Assembly (NCBI GenBank): GCA_037953625.1
Contig: CM075650.1
Location: 123,983,706 to 124,047,705 of the forward strand
Direction: 5' to 3'
Length of the DNA stretch: 64,000 nucleotides
From: Crotalaria pallida
Taxonomy: Eukaryota; Streptophyta; Magnoliopsida; Fabales; Fabaceae
A program made the position numbers and the translations under genes. The notes under the pieces are model-generated. The model had not been told where the DNA came from, made no database searches, and saw only the letters and a program-made list of their open reading frames with translations. Each line of letters starts with the position of its first letter. Positions within the stretch are counted from its first letter, which is position 1. Positions 31,981 through 43,383 of the stretch are shown in pieces.

Positions 31981-32245
31981 CCGACGGCCAAAATCCGTCG
32001 GTAATGACCAAAATCCTTCTGAAATGCCATTTTTCCGACGGATTTTCCGACGAACCGAAACCATCAGTAAAAATGGCGTTGGAAATGGCTTGTGACGAAA
32101 TTTTAAAACTGTCGAAAATATCGATGGAAAAATCCGTCGGAAAATCCGTCGGTACCAAATTTTGTTTCTAACGGAAAATCCGTCGGAAATGTGCTACAAA
32201 TTGCAAAAAAAAATACCGACGGAAAAAACCGTCGGAAACAATGGT
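31981..32245. repeat. Left subterminal CCGACGG/CCGTCGG dyad repeats
   Basis: About a dozen copies of CCGACGGATTTT- or AAAATCCGTCGG-like words in both orientations. In CACTA elements such repeats are bound by the element's own TNPA-type protein. Confidence 0.85.
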
Positions 32246-32269
32246 TTTTTCTAAAAAAAAATATATAAA

Positions 32270-33095
32270 ACTAAAATTAAATAAATTACATCTAGTAAGT
32301 CATCATATATTTTTATATATGTCATATTTTTTTTCAACTAATAGTACAAGCAATACAATTTTCATTAAAATGATTATAATTAAAAAATCCAAGCTCTAAG
32401 TTCTAAATAATAAACAACACAGGCAATATTTTCACTCATCATCATCTTCATTCTTCAAGGCAGCATGCGTTTTCCTCCACTAAGATTGCTCCACTCTGAA
32501 TTAAGGTCAAATCCGACAAAAAAATGAAAAGGATTTCAAGTTTTAAGGTCAAATCTTAGCGCTACGCAGTTATTATATGACATCTCCTGCATTATAATGT
32601 TAAGGTTGTAAGACCATGAAAGGGATTAACTCACATGAATGTTAATATCGTACATTTTTTCGTTGGAACTATACAAATCCAGGAGGATAAGATCTCTCAT
32701 TCTAACTCATCCAGAAAACAGGGCATCCCCTGCCAAAACAACTTTCACACATTTAGAGTAACAAAAGGCAGATGGCATACACGAAAATGAAGTACATACA
32801 AATCAAGTGAGGCAATTAAAACAAGATTAGGACTTAGGAGTATTATATAATCAGTTTGGTGACAGTGACACACGCATAAATAAACAAAGTCAGACTCAGG
32901 CAAGGAAACTAAAATATTAATAATATAATAAGATAACAATATTAGTGTCCTTAGAGATTGTTTTATTGTGCCGAGCCTGAGTAAGTAAAACAATCAAGCA
33001 TTAGGAGATTTCTGACCTTCAGGCTGAAGTTATCCCAATAAGGACGCTCCAAAGTGAAAGTTAACAAGGTGTATAAAGATAACAATTCATATTAC
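32270..33095. other. CACTA interior, possibly intronic or 3' parts of captured DNA
   Basis: No recognisable protein on either strand. On the minus strand, CAG followed by GGGATGCCC (near 32,733) and other AG- and GT-bounded segments could be non-coding captured exons, but I cannot assign them. Confidence 0.35.
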
Positions 33096-33197
33096 CTGTA
33101 AGAACTGGCACCAGGGATCAACCAGTGGCCACTGCTTTTCAGCAAATAATAATTGCCACATTCCAATAGCTGTATCCAATGCCAGAGATTTTTTACC
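33096..33197 (-). pseudogene. Captured exon of a DCN1-like (cullin neddylation) gene
   Basis: A 102-nt exon with intact splice signals on the minus strand: CCTATTGCAG before it and GTAATATG after it. It encodes 34 residues beginning GKKSLALDTAIGMWQLLF and ending WCQFLQ. This is the conserved core of the DCN1/DCUN1D PONY domain, a scaffold E3 for attaching NEDD8/RUB1 to cullins. Plant homologues read DHWCQFLQ where this copy has DPWCQFLQ. I find no neighbouring DCN1 exon, so it is a gene fragment carried by the transposon. Confidence 0.75.
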
Positions 33198-34101
33198 CTG
33201 CAATAGGTATCTTAAAAATACATTAAGTAGTACCAATTTTACTGTTGCATGATGAAAATCACATTAAAAACTCAACGAATCAATGCAGTGCCAAAATCCT
33301 CAAATTATTCATACCCAACTCAAAACATTAACGTATATACGAAGACAACTTAGCATCAAATCATTTGCTCGAGGAATATCATATGCATCCTACTTTGATC
33401 GATTGATGCACTCAAGTCCTTTCTTTTAAATGATACAAAAGTTTTAGATTCAAAATCCAGTCTCCTAAATAGCATTTAGTTTACTACCTAAACAAAAATA
33501 TAGGAATTTTGAAACTATCTCTAGCAAGCTGTTTTTGCATACTTTTCCGATTCACAAACATATATTTCAACTAAAACGTGCAAAAGACTTCCACAAACAG
33601 TCCACAAACACTTCAGAAAAAAGTCCATCAGTTCCTAAAAAAAGCCAACAATGAAGAAAGCAACAAACAGTCCATTTCCTGAAAAATGCCAATAATGATT
33701 TGGACAAAGGATGCAACAATAAGAGCCCCTTGCATAACTCTCACAGATTGTTTTAATCTCTGAAATTCAAATATCCAACCAAGAATCAATATTTGACATG
33801 GACCAACACTTCTCTAAAAAAGAAAACAATATTTCTAGATATTTTGATAGAGTAAAAGTTAGAGTTTTATAGAGTAACCTGATGAGGATCCAAATCATGA
33901 ATGCATATGGAGGGCGAGCATCTAAAGCAGGTAAACAAAAAATAGAGTAAAATCACAAGAGTATTAGTAAACAAAATTCAGTCTTATGATGTTGATGTTT
34001 TTTCTCACTATAAATCTATTATTAAAAATCAAAAGCATGATAAAAAACCAGCTAATAAATTTCCAATTCTACAACTGATACTTTCCTAGCCAATAACTTA
34101 C

Positions 34102-34164
34102 CTTAATTATTGCCACATGCGGATTTTGGTCCTTATCCTCATGCCAAAGAAGAATAGGGTCCTC
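34102..34164 (-). pseudogene. Exon-like segment of unknown gene
   Basis: A 63-nt in-phase segment on the minus strand bounded by TTTCTGTAG and GTAAGTTATT, strong acceptor and donor signals. It encodes 21 residues starting EDPILLWHEDKDQNPHVAII. I do not recognise the family, and it is not part of DCN1 as I know it. It may be another captured exon or an exon of a chimeric transcript. Confidence 0.45.
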
Positions 34165-34199
34165 CTACAGAAACAACACGTAAAGAATAACAATCAGCA

Positions 34200-35380
34200 G
34201 GATTAAAACAAAAATGCAACATATTTCTAAGAAGAGAAGATTTTGGGATAAAATTTCAAGAAACAACCAACAACTTTTCAAGCAATGCCTAAATCCTCAA
34301 CCTGCACTTCAGTTTCAGTTGCCACTAACCATGTTAAGAATGCAGCAAGTAAGCATTTCTTAAAATGACTAAAAGAGTGCATGGCCAATCAATGAAGAAT
34401 CAAAGAATTAGCTACTTTTATCGATTGACCTTTCTTTTGCCACTACCAAGTGACAAACTTAAATAAGAAGACATATTGGTGCATTTTAAAATGATGAAAC
34501 CACTTCAAGCAGTAAATCATCCTTCTTAGCAAACAAAAATTTGGTCTTATCATGTTGATTTTTTTTTCACTATAAATCTAATAATACCTAATAATACTTG
34601 TGGTAAAACTAAAACTGATGCACAAAGATTATGGTGAAGCAAAGGGACTGGATACAAAAAAAAACTAACATACTTAGACTAGACATTTAATCAAATAGTT
34701 TATAAGCAATCAACTAAATGTTGAAAAAAGTAACAGTTAGAAATTTATTCATTTATGCAACAAAGTCATTAAAAGTTTCAATCATTTCATTATTCATAGC
34801 AAATTAGAAATTGTAATATGAATTACCTTTGTGAATAGCAAATACGGTTCTAGTTCTAGATTCTTTCTCAGCAACTCTTCCTTTCAATCCCAACAACAAC
34901 AAATTTAATAAACCCTAAAAAATTAGGAGAACGAGTTTATAATTAAAAAATTAAAAAAAAATAAAAATTGAAATCGGGAAGAGAAGAAGAGAGAGACCTT
35001 GATGATGCGTATCGCGATATGGAGAAGACAAGAGTCTCCATAATAACGTGGGTGGTCATCTTCGAACTCACCAATTTACCGGACCAAATGGAAAACGGAG
35101 ATGAGAGAGAATCTGAGAGGGCGAGAAGAGGATGAGGAGTGGCGGAGTTGAGAAGAGGAGGCGAGAGAACGGGCCTCGGGGTGTTCGGTTCGGTCCGGTC
35201 GGCGGTGGAGGAGCTGCGGCGGTAAACTATGAGCGGTTGCGGTGGTGTAGGGTTATTGTTGAGTGTTTAGACTTGAGAGCAGCAGCCAGCAATCTGCTAA
35301 ACCTAAAATGTGTGCAACTGAATAAAACAGGAAGTCACAGACATAGACAGTGTGCATAAAACGTTGCGTTTCATGTAGGT
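34200..35380 (-). other. Possible 5' region of captured gene sequence
   Basis: Minus-strand candidates include an ATG at about 35,068 (MTTHVIMETLVFSISRY, followed by AAG/GTCTCTC). The plus-strand frame at 35,132-35,359 is Arg/Gly-rich without a domain and is probably GC-rich 5' sequence of the captured gene read backwards. Nothing firmer is visible. Confidence 0.3.
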
Positions 35381-35384
35381 AAGG

Positions 35385-35552
35385 ATCGGTTTGGTTTGGA
35401 CCGGTTCGGTTTTTCAACTGAAACCGAAAACCGAACCGAACTGATTGGTTCTTAGAAAATGAATAAAAAAATCAATAAATGCGGTTTTTTTTTGTTTTTT
35501 TGGACCGGTTTGCGATTTTTAATTGGACCGGTTCGGTTTTGAACACCCCTGA
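35385..35552. mobile_element. hAT-like MITE fragment rich in CCGGTTCGGTTTT
   Basis: Repeated GGACCGGTTCGGTTTT words occur in both orientations. The right end, on the minus strand, reads TCAGGGGTGTTCAAAACCG, a terminus common in plant hAT-like MITEs. The left end is less clear and no duplication was found. Confidence 0.5.
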
Positions 35553-35617
35553 GAGAGAGAACGAAGATGAGAAGAGGAGGCCACAAAACTGACTAGATAA
35601 TTAGAGTTAACAAATCA

Positions 35618-36278
35618 GAGTTAATAGTCAATTTAGTCATCCAAAGATTATATTGGCATCAATTTAGTCCCTAAAAGTTATTTGTCATCAATTTAGTTCT
35701 TCAAAGATTAATTATGGCACTAATTTAGTCCTCCAAAGATATTTGTCACTAATTTAGTCTCTCAAAGATCAATTGTGCCACCAATTTAGTCCTCCAAAGA
35801 TATTTGGTACCATTTTGATACAATTGATCTTTAATGGACTATATTGATGACAAATTTCTTTAGGGGACTAAATGGATGACACAATTGTTCTTTGAGGGGC
35901 TATATTGGTGCCAAATAACTTTGGGGGATTAAATTGGTGGCACAATTGATGTTTGAGGGACTAAATTGGTGGCAAATATCTTTTTTTTTTGTGTACACCA
36001 ATCGGTACCCGGATCTGGTGTACCCAGAATCCGACTCATCCGGTCCGACCCAACTGAACTTGCACTAAGCGGCAGGGGTCTCCCAGCAGGGGTTGCTCCA
36101 TACCCAAGGCTCGAACTCGAGACCAGTTGCTTAAGGGACCAAGTGAGTTACCACTTGACCAACCCCACGTTGGTGGTGGCAAATAACTTTGGAGGACTAA
36201 ATTGATAACACAATTAATCTTTGAGGGACTAAATTGGTGGCAACATAATCTTTGGAGGACCAAATTAACCATTTACTC
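35618..36278. mobile_element. MULE-like inverted-repeat element with internal tandem words
   Basis: The left end GAGTTAATAGTCAATTTAG matches the minus-strand right end GAGTAAATGGTTAATTTGG, both continuing to TCCAAAGATTA. The terminus resembles that of the element at 16,389 (GAGTAAA). The body is built from repeated GGACTAAATTGGTGGCAAA-type words. Flanks AACAAATCA and AAATAAATA agree at only about six of nine positions. A SINE interrupts it. Confidence 0.6.
35967..36185 (-). mobile_element. tRNA-derived SINE with 12-bp target duplication
   Basis: The body at 35,979-36,173 (195 bp) reads on the minus strand from CCAACGTGGGGTTGG. It has a pol III A-box-like GTGGTAACTCACTTGG, a B-box-like GAGTTCGAGCC about 40 bp later, and a 3' A-run (T-run at 35,981-35,990). 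TGGTGGCAAATA flanks it at 35,967-35,978 and 36,174-36,185. The plus-strand and minus-strand frames over it are not genes. Confidence 0.85.
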
Positions 36279-36782
36279 AAATAAATATGTTGGGAATTCG
36301 AAGAAGAATAGGAATGTTCGAAGAACTGGGGAAAAGCGAAGAGTAGGTGAAATTAGGGAAAAAATGAAGTAATTTGGGAATTCGATTTTGGACCGAAGAA
36401 TTGCTTAGGTCGAATCTCATTACGAACTCACTTGGCCCAATCGCGTACTCAACACGAATTTTTTTACTAGGTACTCAACCATGAGGTATAATGGAAATTC
36501 TTATTTATATTTTTTGAGTAATTACCTGATTTAATCAAAACACAAAAATGATGTAAAAAGTTATTTTTTTACCCAAATAATAACTTATAGAATGCAGATA
36601 AGAAAATTAAAAATACACCAAATAAACCCACTTAGTTCTAAAACACAGTGTAGATTAACATTTAATTAAATAACAGTGATCAAACCCATGAGAGAAGAAT
36701 AATATTTAATAGCAAAATTATAAATGGCATTTCAACAAACACTTGTTATGCATCCATAACCTAGAAATAAAAAAACCTAAAA

Positions 36783-36822
<40 letters not shown>

Positions 36823-36980
36823 AACCGGGATTCGTAGTGGTGAACCCTTAGTCTGCAATTATAAGTTCTTTTTTTTTAGAGTGAGGAGTGATATGTTGAA
36901 CCCTTCTTTTTATTTTTTAAAAAATTTAATTTTTAAAGGCTAACAAATACATATTCATTTAATATTTATAAAATAAACAT
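36279..36980. other. CACTA interior without recognised gene
   Basis: AT-rich, with an (AT)n microsatellite at about 36,788-36,820. No coding signal. Confidence 0.5.
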
Positions 36981-37063
36981 CATGTTATAGTCTGGCCTAG
37001 TGGTTGGTGACTTAAAATATTTTTAAAAGGTCACCTATTCGAATCTCGCCTACAACATGTTAT
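36981..37063 (+). repeat. 67-bp tRNA-like unit flanked by CATGTTAT
   Basis: The A-box TGGCCTAGTGG matches the pol III consensus closely. The B-box-like ATTCGAATCTC follows at the usual distance. An identical 8-bp flank CATGTTAT occurs at 36,981-36,988 and 37,056-37,063. It lacks a poly(A) or T-rich tail and does not fold into a clear tRNA cloverleaf by eye, so I do not call it a tRNA gene. Confidence 0.55.
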
Positions 37064-37124
37064 TTAATTTTTTTTATTTTTAAAATTCTACTAAAGATTT
37101 ATAATTATATTTTTTAGGCAAATA

Positions 37125-37320
37125 ATTTTCCGACGGATAATTCCGTCGGTTATATTTTATAATTTTTTTTAATTTGTGCATTATCGACGGAAAAATCCGT
37201 CAGAAAATAATAATTTGCTTTTTGTTTAATTTTTTTAAAAAACACGCTCTTACCGACGGAATTTCCGTCAATAAATTCGTCGGAAAAGACAAAATACCAA
37301 ATCCGTCGAAAATGAAAATA
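37125..37320. repeat. Right subterminal CCGACGG/CCGTCGG dyad repeats
   Basis: About seven degraded copies of the same words as on the left side, which ties the two ends into one CACTA-like element. Confidence 0.75.
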
Positions 37321-37330
37321 GTATAATGAG

Positions 37331-37970
37331 TAATATAAGAAGACATTGTATTAATTTTGTTACGTTAAATATTTTTGGATTGGTTATATTGGATATATGA
37401 GTAACAAGTATTGATATATAGATACCAATCGGGTACGAGGACAAACATGAAGATTGTACCCATACAAGTGTGGATACTTTTTAAAAATATAGGTATGAAA
37501 ATTTATTCAGTAGATAGAGAAATATATGAGATGGGTAATTACTCATAAAACATAAAGTCAATATATCGAGGTGGTTATTCACAAATCACAATTTGACAAC
37601 AAAATTATCGTCTTTAACTTATGCTTTTTAAAAATATGATGTGATAATTAAACACAATTAACATTTCCTATATTTTAAATAAATTAAATATGGCAAATTC
37701 ATTCTTAAAATAAAATCATAGTTAATATTATTTTTTAAATATAATAATACACATGTTTGACAATGAGTACATTTATTGTTTTACCTGTCATTCTATGTTT
37801 CATTTCATTTTGATTGATAAAAAATTATAAAATTATTAGATTTTACAGTAAACTTTTATTTTATTGACCAATTAAACAATAACTTAACATGGAGTGATTC
37901 ACATTGTGAAAAAATGAATGGTAATAATTCGTCCTTGATTCCCCAATGTTGGAAAGTCAGTTTCTCTCTT

Positions 37971-38031
<61 letters not shown>

Positions 38032-38472
38032 TGTTTTGAACTTGTGAGTTCGTTTAAATTATTTTTTTCATTTTGTGTTAGTGGACATATGATTTTGTAA
38101 GTTGTTTTGGTTTAGGGTGTTTTAGGAGTTTACGGTGGTGTCGTTTTACTAATTGGAAATTTTATAGTAAGCTTTGATATTATAATATTAATAAATTAAT
38201 TGAAAGTATATATCAGTTATATTTTTCTAGCTCCCAAATGAAATATTATTTTAGTTTTGTCAGTAATTAAGGATATTATGCATGGTTCAAATGTTTTAGT
38301 TTGTGGGTGGTTGATGATACTTTTTGATTTAAGATTTATGTTATTTGAGTGGTTTTGTTTGATGTCATCATAGTTTATTTAACTATCATGCCACTCACAT
38401 GATGAAGAAGGCTTTTAGAAGAATGAAGGTATCACAATTGTCCCAGAATGCAACATAATTATGCCAGAAGAT
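37331..38472. other. AT-rich spacer
   Basis: No gene recognised. A (TA)n microsatellite lies at about 37,987-38,026. Confidence 0.5.
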
Positions 38473-38940
38473 TGTTAGAATTGATCTCAAATTTTGAGAG
38501 GGTGGTGAATCGAGTTTTATTAATTTTATTAAAATATTTTTAGAATGAATAAAAAAATTAAAAATATATCAATGAATTGAATAAAGCGTATGCAATAATT
38601 TTTGTTGAGAAAGAAAATAGATAGCATTGCGGAAACTATAGTTAACAACAAAAAACAATCGCAACCATAAGTATAGAGATTAGGGTAATAGAGAATGGAA
38701 ACCAACGATTTATCCTAGTTCTATCTCCCCTAGGCTTACATCGAGACACTCGGCAAACTTGTTTTGGATTTGTTGTATTAATAAATTGAAGTTCCAAACC
38801 TCAATAAAATCCTGGATTGCCCCTCAAACTACTAGGATTTGACCTTTCGTAAGGGATCTCGAATATTCACAATAGAATGTCCCACCTTAATACAATAAAA
38901 GTGCCACACCTTCTTTCACTAGGGATACCTCTCCCTAACA
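38473..38940 (-). mobile_element. LTR candidate (copia-like), 468 bp
   Basis: On the minus strand it starts TGTTAGGGAGAGGTATCCC and ends TTGAGATCAATTCTAACA, preceded by an ATTCACCACCCTC stretch typical of copia LTR 3' ends. Flanks AAGAT and ACTAA do not match, and no primer binding site adjoins, so this is an old solo or truncated copy. Confidence 0.5.
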
Positions 38941-38961
38941 ACTAAATGATACTTTAGAAAA

Positions 38962-39264
38962 TACTCCCTCCGTCCCATTATCTTGGTTAAAGTCAACCAA
39001 GTCAATGAAAATAAGAGAGTATCTGTTTAATATAATGCATGATTCATTCATTAGTTACAAATTGATATTATACAAAATTTCATATCATTACAATTAATAC
39101 ATATTGAAATTTTGTCTCCAAAAATATTTTTAAATGTGTTTTCCTTACTTACATATCAATCATCGCTACAATATATAATCTTCAAGATTTTTCTTTATTT
39201 TTTTACTTTAATATGTGACAAATTTTTTAGCATTTTTTACCAAGATAATGGGACGAATGGAGTA
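38962..39264. mobile_element. Stowaway MITE with TA duplication
   Basis: The body at 38,964-39,262 (299 bp) has the left end CTCCCTCCGTCCCATTATCT and the minus-strand right end CTCCATTCGTCCCATTATCT, flanked by TA on both sides. It is non-coding and typical of the Tc1/mariner-derived Stowaway group. Confidence 0.9.
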
Positions 39265-39276
39265 TTATAAAGTAAT

Positions 39277-40204
39277 TGTTGGGATACCGGCAAGTATATC
39301 AGGTCGTACAAGTAATACAGTGGATAAATAGAGTGTCGATCTCATGAGGATTAGTTAATTCAAACAATTCTCACCCTAACGAAATAGTACTTATGCAAAA
39401 TGACTAAACTAATAATGGTTTGATTAAAAACACTGGAAAATGTTATATAATTTTCCAAAAGTATTCCTACGAGTTACGAAATTATAATGTTTAATTATAT
39501 GGTCAATTCAATCCCTAATCTCCCGATTGAAGGGCGGCTAAATCACAAATAATAGAGAGACCAATTCTATGAATACTTAAAAACTCATAATCAAACAATT
39601 AACAAAATAGAAGAATACATATAAAACCAAGGTTGTATATCACAAATTCATATCAAATCCATCATATCCCTAATCTAAACTTAGTTATACATCATAGAAA
39701 AATAAAAGCAAAAGAGAAAGAGTAACCCCATGAGTGCCATGAAGTTTTGCCAAGACTTGATCGCCTCTCCAGAATCTCTTCCTTCGAGAATGAATCACTT
39801 CCTTGGTGTTCTCCTCTTCCTTTTATCTGTGTTATTTTGTTCCCCCATGAGTTATCTCTTGATAAATGAAGAAGAATGGGTTTTTATGTTGAAAGGTAGC
39901 CAAAAGTCACCCAAATTCGCATAAAAATAAGGATTTTCGCTGTTGCAGGCGCCCTTGGGCGCCTAGACTGGTCCCAAAACTCGTTGTTTCACCTTTTCAA
40001 GGCTCTAATCACCCTTTGAAGTTCCTTTATCAAAGATTTTCACATTTGGGTCTCAAAACACCTTAAATAATGGCAAATAAGTATCTATTAGGTGATGAAC
40101 TCAAAATCTAATCAAAACATGAAAAACACTTAAGAATCAAGACAAAATCTAAGCTAAAAGGGGATAAATTTCAAGGAAAAAGCTTATATATTGGACTCTC
40201 AACA
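39277..40204 (-). mobile_element. Athila-like gypsy 3' LTR, minus orientation
   Basis: A 928-bp LTR. On the minus strand it starts TGTTGAGAGTCCAATATATA and ends CCGGTATCCCAACA. Its 3' half matches the plus-strand LTR fragment at 58,424-58,946 (ACCTAATCTC and TGGATAAATAGAGTG-type blocks), so both belong to one family. A polypurine tract adjoins at 40,205-40,218. A near-perfect dyad AGGCGCCC-TT-GGGCGCCT sits at about 39,948-39,965. The plus-strand frame 39,730-39,924 has no homology I recognise. Confidence 0.75.
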
Positions 40205-40771
40205 CTCCCCCAAGCTTAGCATTTTACATGTCCTAGGCAAAACAAAAATAAAATCAACAAGCTACCCCAACCAATTTCAGAACATATATATAAGTCAGAG
40301 GAATCAACTAATATTCTTTTATACATAACCTTCACATCAAAATCATGTTAATTAATAAAAAATCAGAAAGAAAAACAAATTCTAACAAAATACAATGATC
40401 AGCAATATGTACACACAATTCTCACAATCACTCAAGTGTTTAGCTCATGTGTATAAACTCTATTCAACTAATGAATGCAATACTACCATATGCTTGCCAA
40501 AGTTCTCACTCTCCACCACACTGATCACAAAACATGTGCAGATTAAAAGGTCTTTCTTAAGGTTGTAATGTAAGGGAAAGGAAATAAAAGTGTATACGGT
40601 GAACAACTCATGATTAGAGGAGCATTGAAATTTATTTTATTTTTATGAATTAGGCCTCACATTTATTACTTCTCCACTTTTTTTTTCAGGGTTTCCACTT
40701 TACTTCACTTTCACTTTGCTTTCATTTTGCACACTTTTTTTTCATTAAGAACATGATACAATTTTGTGTTG
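40205..40771 (-). mobile_element. Internal 3' end of the Athila-like element with PPT
   Basis: On the minus strand GCTAAGCTTGGGGGAG directly precedes the LTR: a clear polypurine tract. The rest is non-coding. It breaks off at 40,772 where the next LTR begins; the remaining internal region was not found. Confidence 0.65.
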
Positions 40772-43383
40772 TGTAATACCCCGATTTTTTTAATATAAAA
40801 ATATACGAAAATTTAAAAGTTTTGGAAATAATTAAGGTGCTTTAAAAGTGATTTCATTAAATAAAATACATAAATCAGAGTTTAAAAATAAAGCGGGTAA
40901 CTTTAAACCTTTACTTTTACAAAACATTGAATTACAAAATGTGGGGCACCCAAATACAATATGGAGCACATATACAAAAATCAGTTTCCTTTCTTCCGAC
41001 TTGTTCTGCTGCGCACTTTGATCTCCAAGCTCCTTGAACATGAACCTAAATTGTTATCCACTAAGGGTAAGATCTTTCACAGCACAGTGAATTAAAAAGA
41101 CAGTATACAATTCATAATAAAGACATAAGAATAATAACCAAATTAAAGATAGAGACAACACAATGCAATCACATTGACAATTCCCTTTTTATACATATTC
41201 ATTTTAATCCACTATTCGATTCCATTATTATTATGACCATTATCCTTTTACACTTTTCCTTCTCTTTATTCTTTTAAACTATCTATTCACATTCATTTAC
41301 ATTCCATTTTCAATTTCACAACTTAACAATTAAAACATTAAATCACAATTAAAAACATTTAACACTTAGGTTATTCAGTAATTAATTCACAATTAAAAAC
41401 AAACAAATCAACATATATCCAGCAACTAGTCGACATACTCAGGTATGTCTCAGAGTGCAGTAAAATAAATCGACTCCCTAGGGTTCTTCACTTCCTACTT
41501 TAAAATTTACAAAGAAATAATTCAATATAAACATTTATAGAAATATCAAAGTTAACTAAAAATACAAGAACAACTCTTATCTAATACTAATTGCTACCCA
41601 CACTCTAATTTAATTATTAACCCCAAATCCTATTATAAATTCTAACTATCCCGAACTCAAAGTGTGGAAAGAATCTCCCCTTACCTTGAAATCCTAACAA
41701 TAACGACAGAGCCATGTTTAACATCCGCAACTTGCTCCAGGGTCAAGGTCAAAAACGTGTTGGATCTAAATAGTGACATATGTTAAAACTAATTATAACA
41801 TTAAAAATATATATCAAATAAACTCATTTTTGTCAAAATAATAAATATATATCATACACAATAAAAATATATCACTTTTGTCATAAACATCTCTTCATTT
41901 GAAAATATAGGGATAATAAAAATATTGACGGATCGTCAAATAAATTATATAGATGAATAGCGGAAGTTGAGGAGGTTATATACCTAAGAAAGATTTGAGA
42001 TTGGACGGTTGGATCTTGAGTTATTGGATCGGAAAGTTAAGAACTCAAAATTTCTTCTCTGCGTGTCGCTCGCCACTTCCGATCCTCTCTGTTTCTCTAT
42101 TTCTTCACGCCATGTGATTTGGGGTACTTAATAATATACATATGGTGGGGCGGTGGGGTACCGGGTAGATATTAGGTTAATTTAATATATTATTTTATGT
42201 TTTGTTCTCATTTGTGGGTTAATGTGTGTAGCTATTTTGGATTATAGCTAAAAGTTGGATGATACTAAAATAAAATACATTTAAGTGAAATAATATTGTA
42301 TTTTTAATTATTCAAAACTGATTGAAAAATAATAAAGTTACCGGTCCCTCCGGATAGCTATTGCATAAGAAAAATTATCGAAATTCAAAAGTAAATATAT
42401 TTTCTCGATCCTGATATTAAATTTGATAAAATATAATATTTAAAATTTTGAAATAGAAGATCATTATATATAACTTATACCGGTAATATATTAAACCAAT
42501 CCTGAAGCTAAAAATAAAACAGCCTCCGAACACTATGAAAATTTACAGGGACTCCCAAAATATTAAGTTAAACATATTTTTCTGAAGAAACTATTTATAA
42601 AAATGCCTTTAAGACTTGCCACTTGAGCTCCCTGTCAAAATATTAATTAAACTAAATAAAAGTACTACTTTATTTTTGGAAAACATATAATAACAAATTT
42701 ATAGTTATTTTGACTACCAAAACATATTTCAAATATAATGAGGAAATCAAAATTTTATTACAACACTCAAATATTGAAAACATCATAATAAATCATTTAA
42801 TTATTTAACTACATGTATTATAAATAGCGAGATGTTACACTAAGGCCCACACTTACACTTAAGGCTCAATCTTAGGGTAGTTACCTAATAGTATTTCCTC
42901 AAGGTCAAGGCACTAAAACGCTCCCTTGGACTATGGACAACCTCAATACACGAACCTACACGAATCCTATTCACTCAATCGCAATCACACCAATCTAAAA
43001 CCTAAACCAATTACCCTTCGACTTATACTACCGTCTCTAGAACATTTCCTGATCCAAACCTAACGATGCAATTACATAACACATACACACATACATAAAG
43101 AAACAAGCACAATTGCTAACACCTAGGAACACACACAAGTACACACATATATATACACGAGAGTATAGTTACAAATACTAATACCCACATAGGGATATAT
43201 TTATACAAATATATACATACATTAGGAAAACGCTCACAAACACTTATGCATATATAGATTTCAACTCAACATAATAATATACATATATGCACATACTAAG
43301 AAAATAGTTGAAAATCATCTCTCGCATGTAAATAAGATATTCTTAAATATACTTATTAGGTTAATAAAAGTGAGGATGTTACA
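40772..43383 (-). repeat. 3' LTR of the non-coding gypsy derivative
   Basis: On the minus strand it starts TGTAACATCCTCAC at 43,383, directly after a purine-rich tract (AGAGGGGGAGAAT), and ends GGGGTATTACA at 40,772. A second LTR-start-like TGTAACATCTCGC lies at 42,839. If that were the true start, the LTR would be 2068 bp and 42,840-43,383 would be extra. The polypurine tract favours 43,383. Two minus-strand frames inside recur in both LTRs and are not genes. Confidence 0.65.

Larger units (their letters stand above)
31957..37330. mobile_element. CACTA-like element carrying host-gene exon(s)
   Basis: The left end reads CTACTACAAGAAATATTGG, close to the CACTACAAGAAA terminus of plant CACTA elements. 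Dense subterminal repeats built on CCGACGGATTTTCCGTCGG-like dyads fill about 31,981-32,245, and the same words fill about 37,125-37,315 in the opposite flank. The right terminus is degraded (GAAAATAGTA near 37,330), so the end is approximate. I see no TNP2-type transposase. The interior holds a DCN1-like exon, another exon-like segment and several younger insertions. Confidence 0.65.

Noticed and set aside
34900..34920. Telomere-like CCCTAAA
   Set aside because: Only one copy is present; no array.
36989..37055. tRNA gene
   Set aside because: A- and B-boxes are present, but I could not pair an acceptor stem or an anticodon arm, and an exact flanking repeat suggests an insertion.
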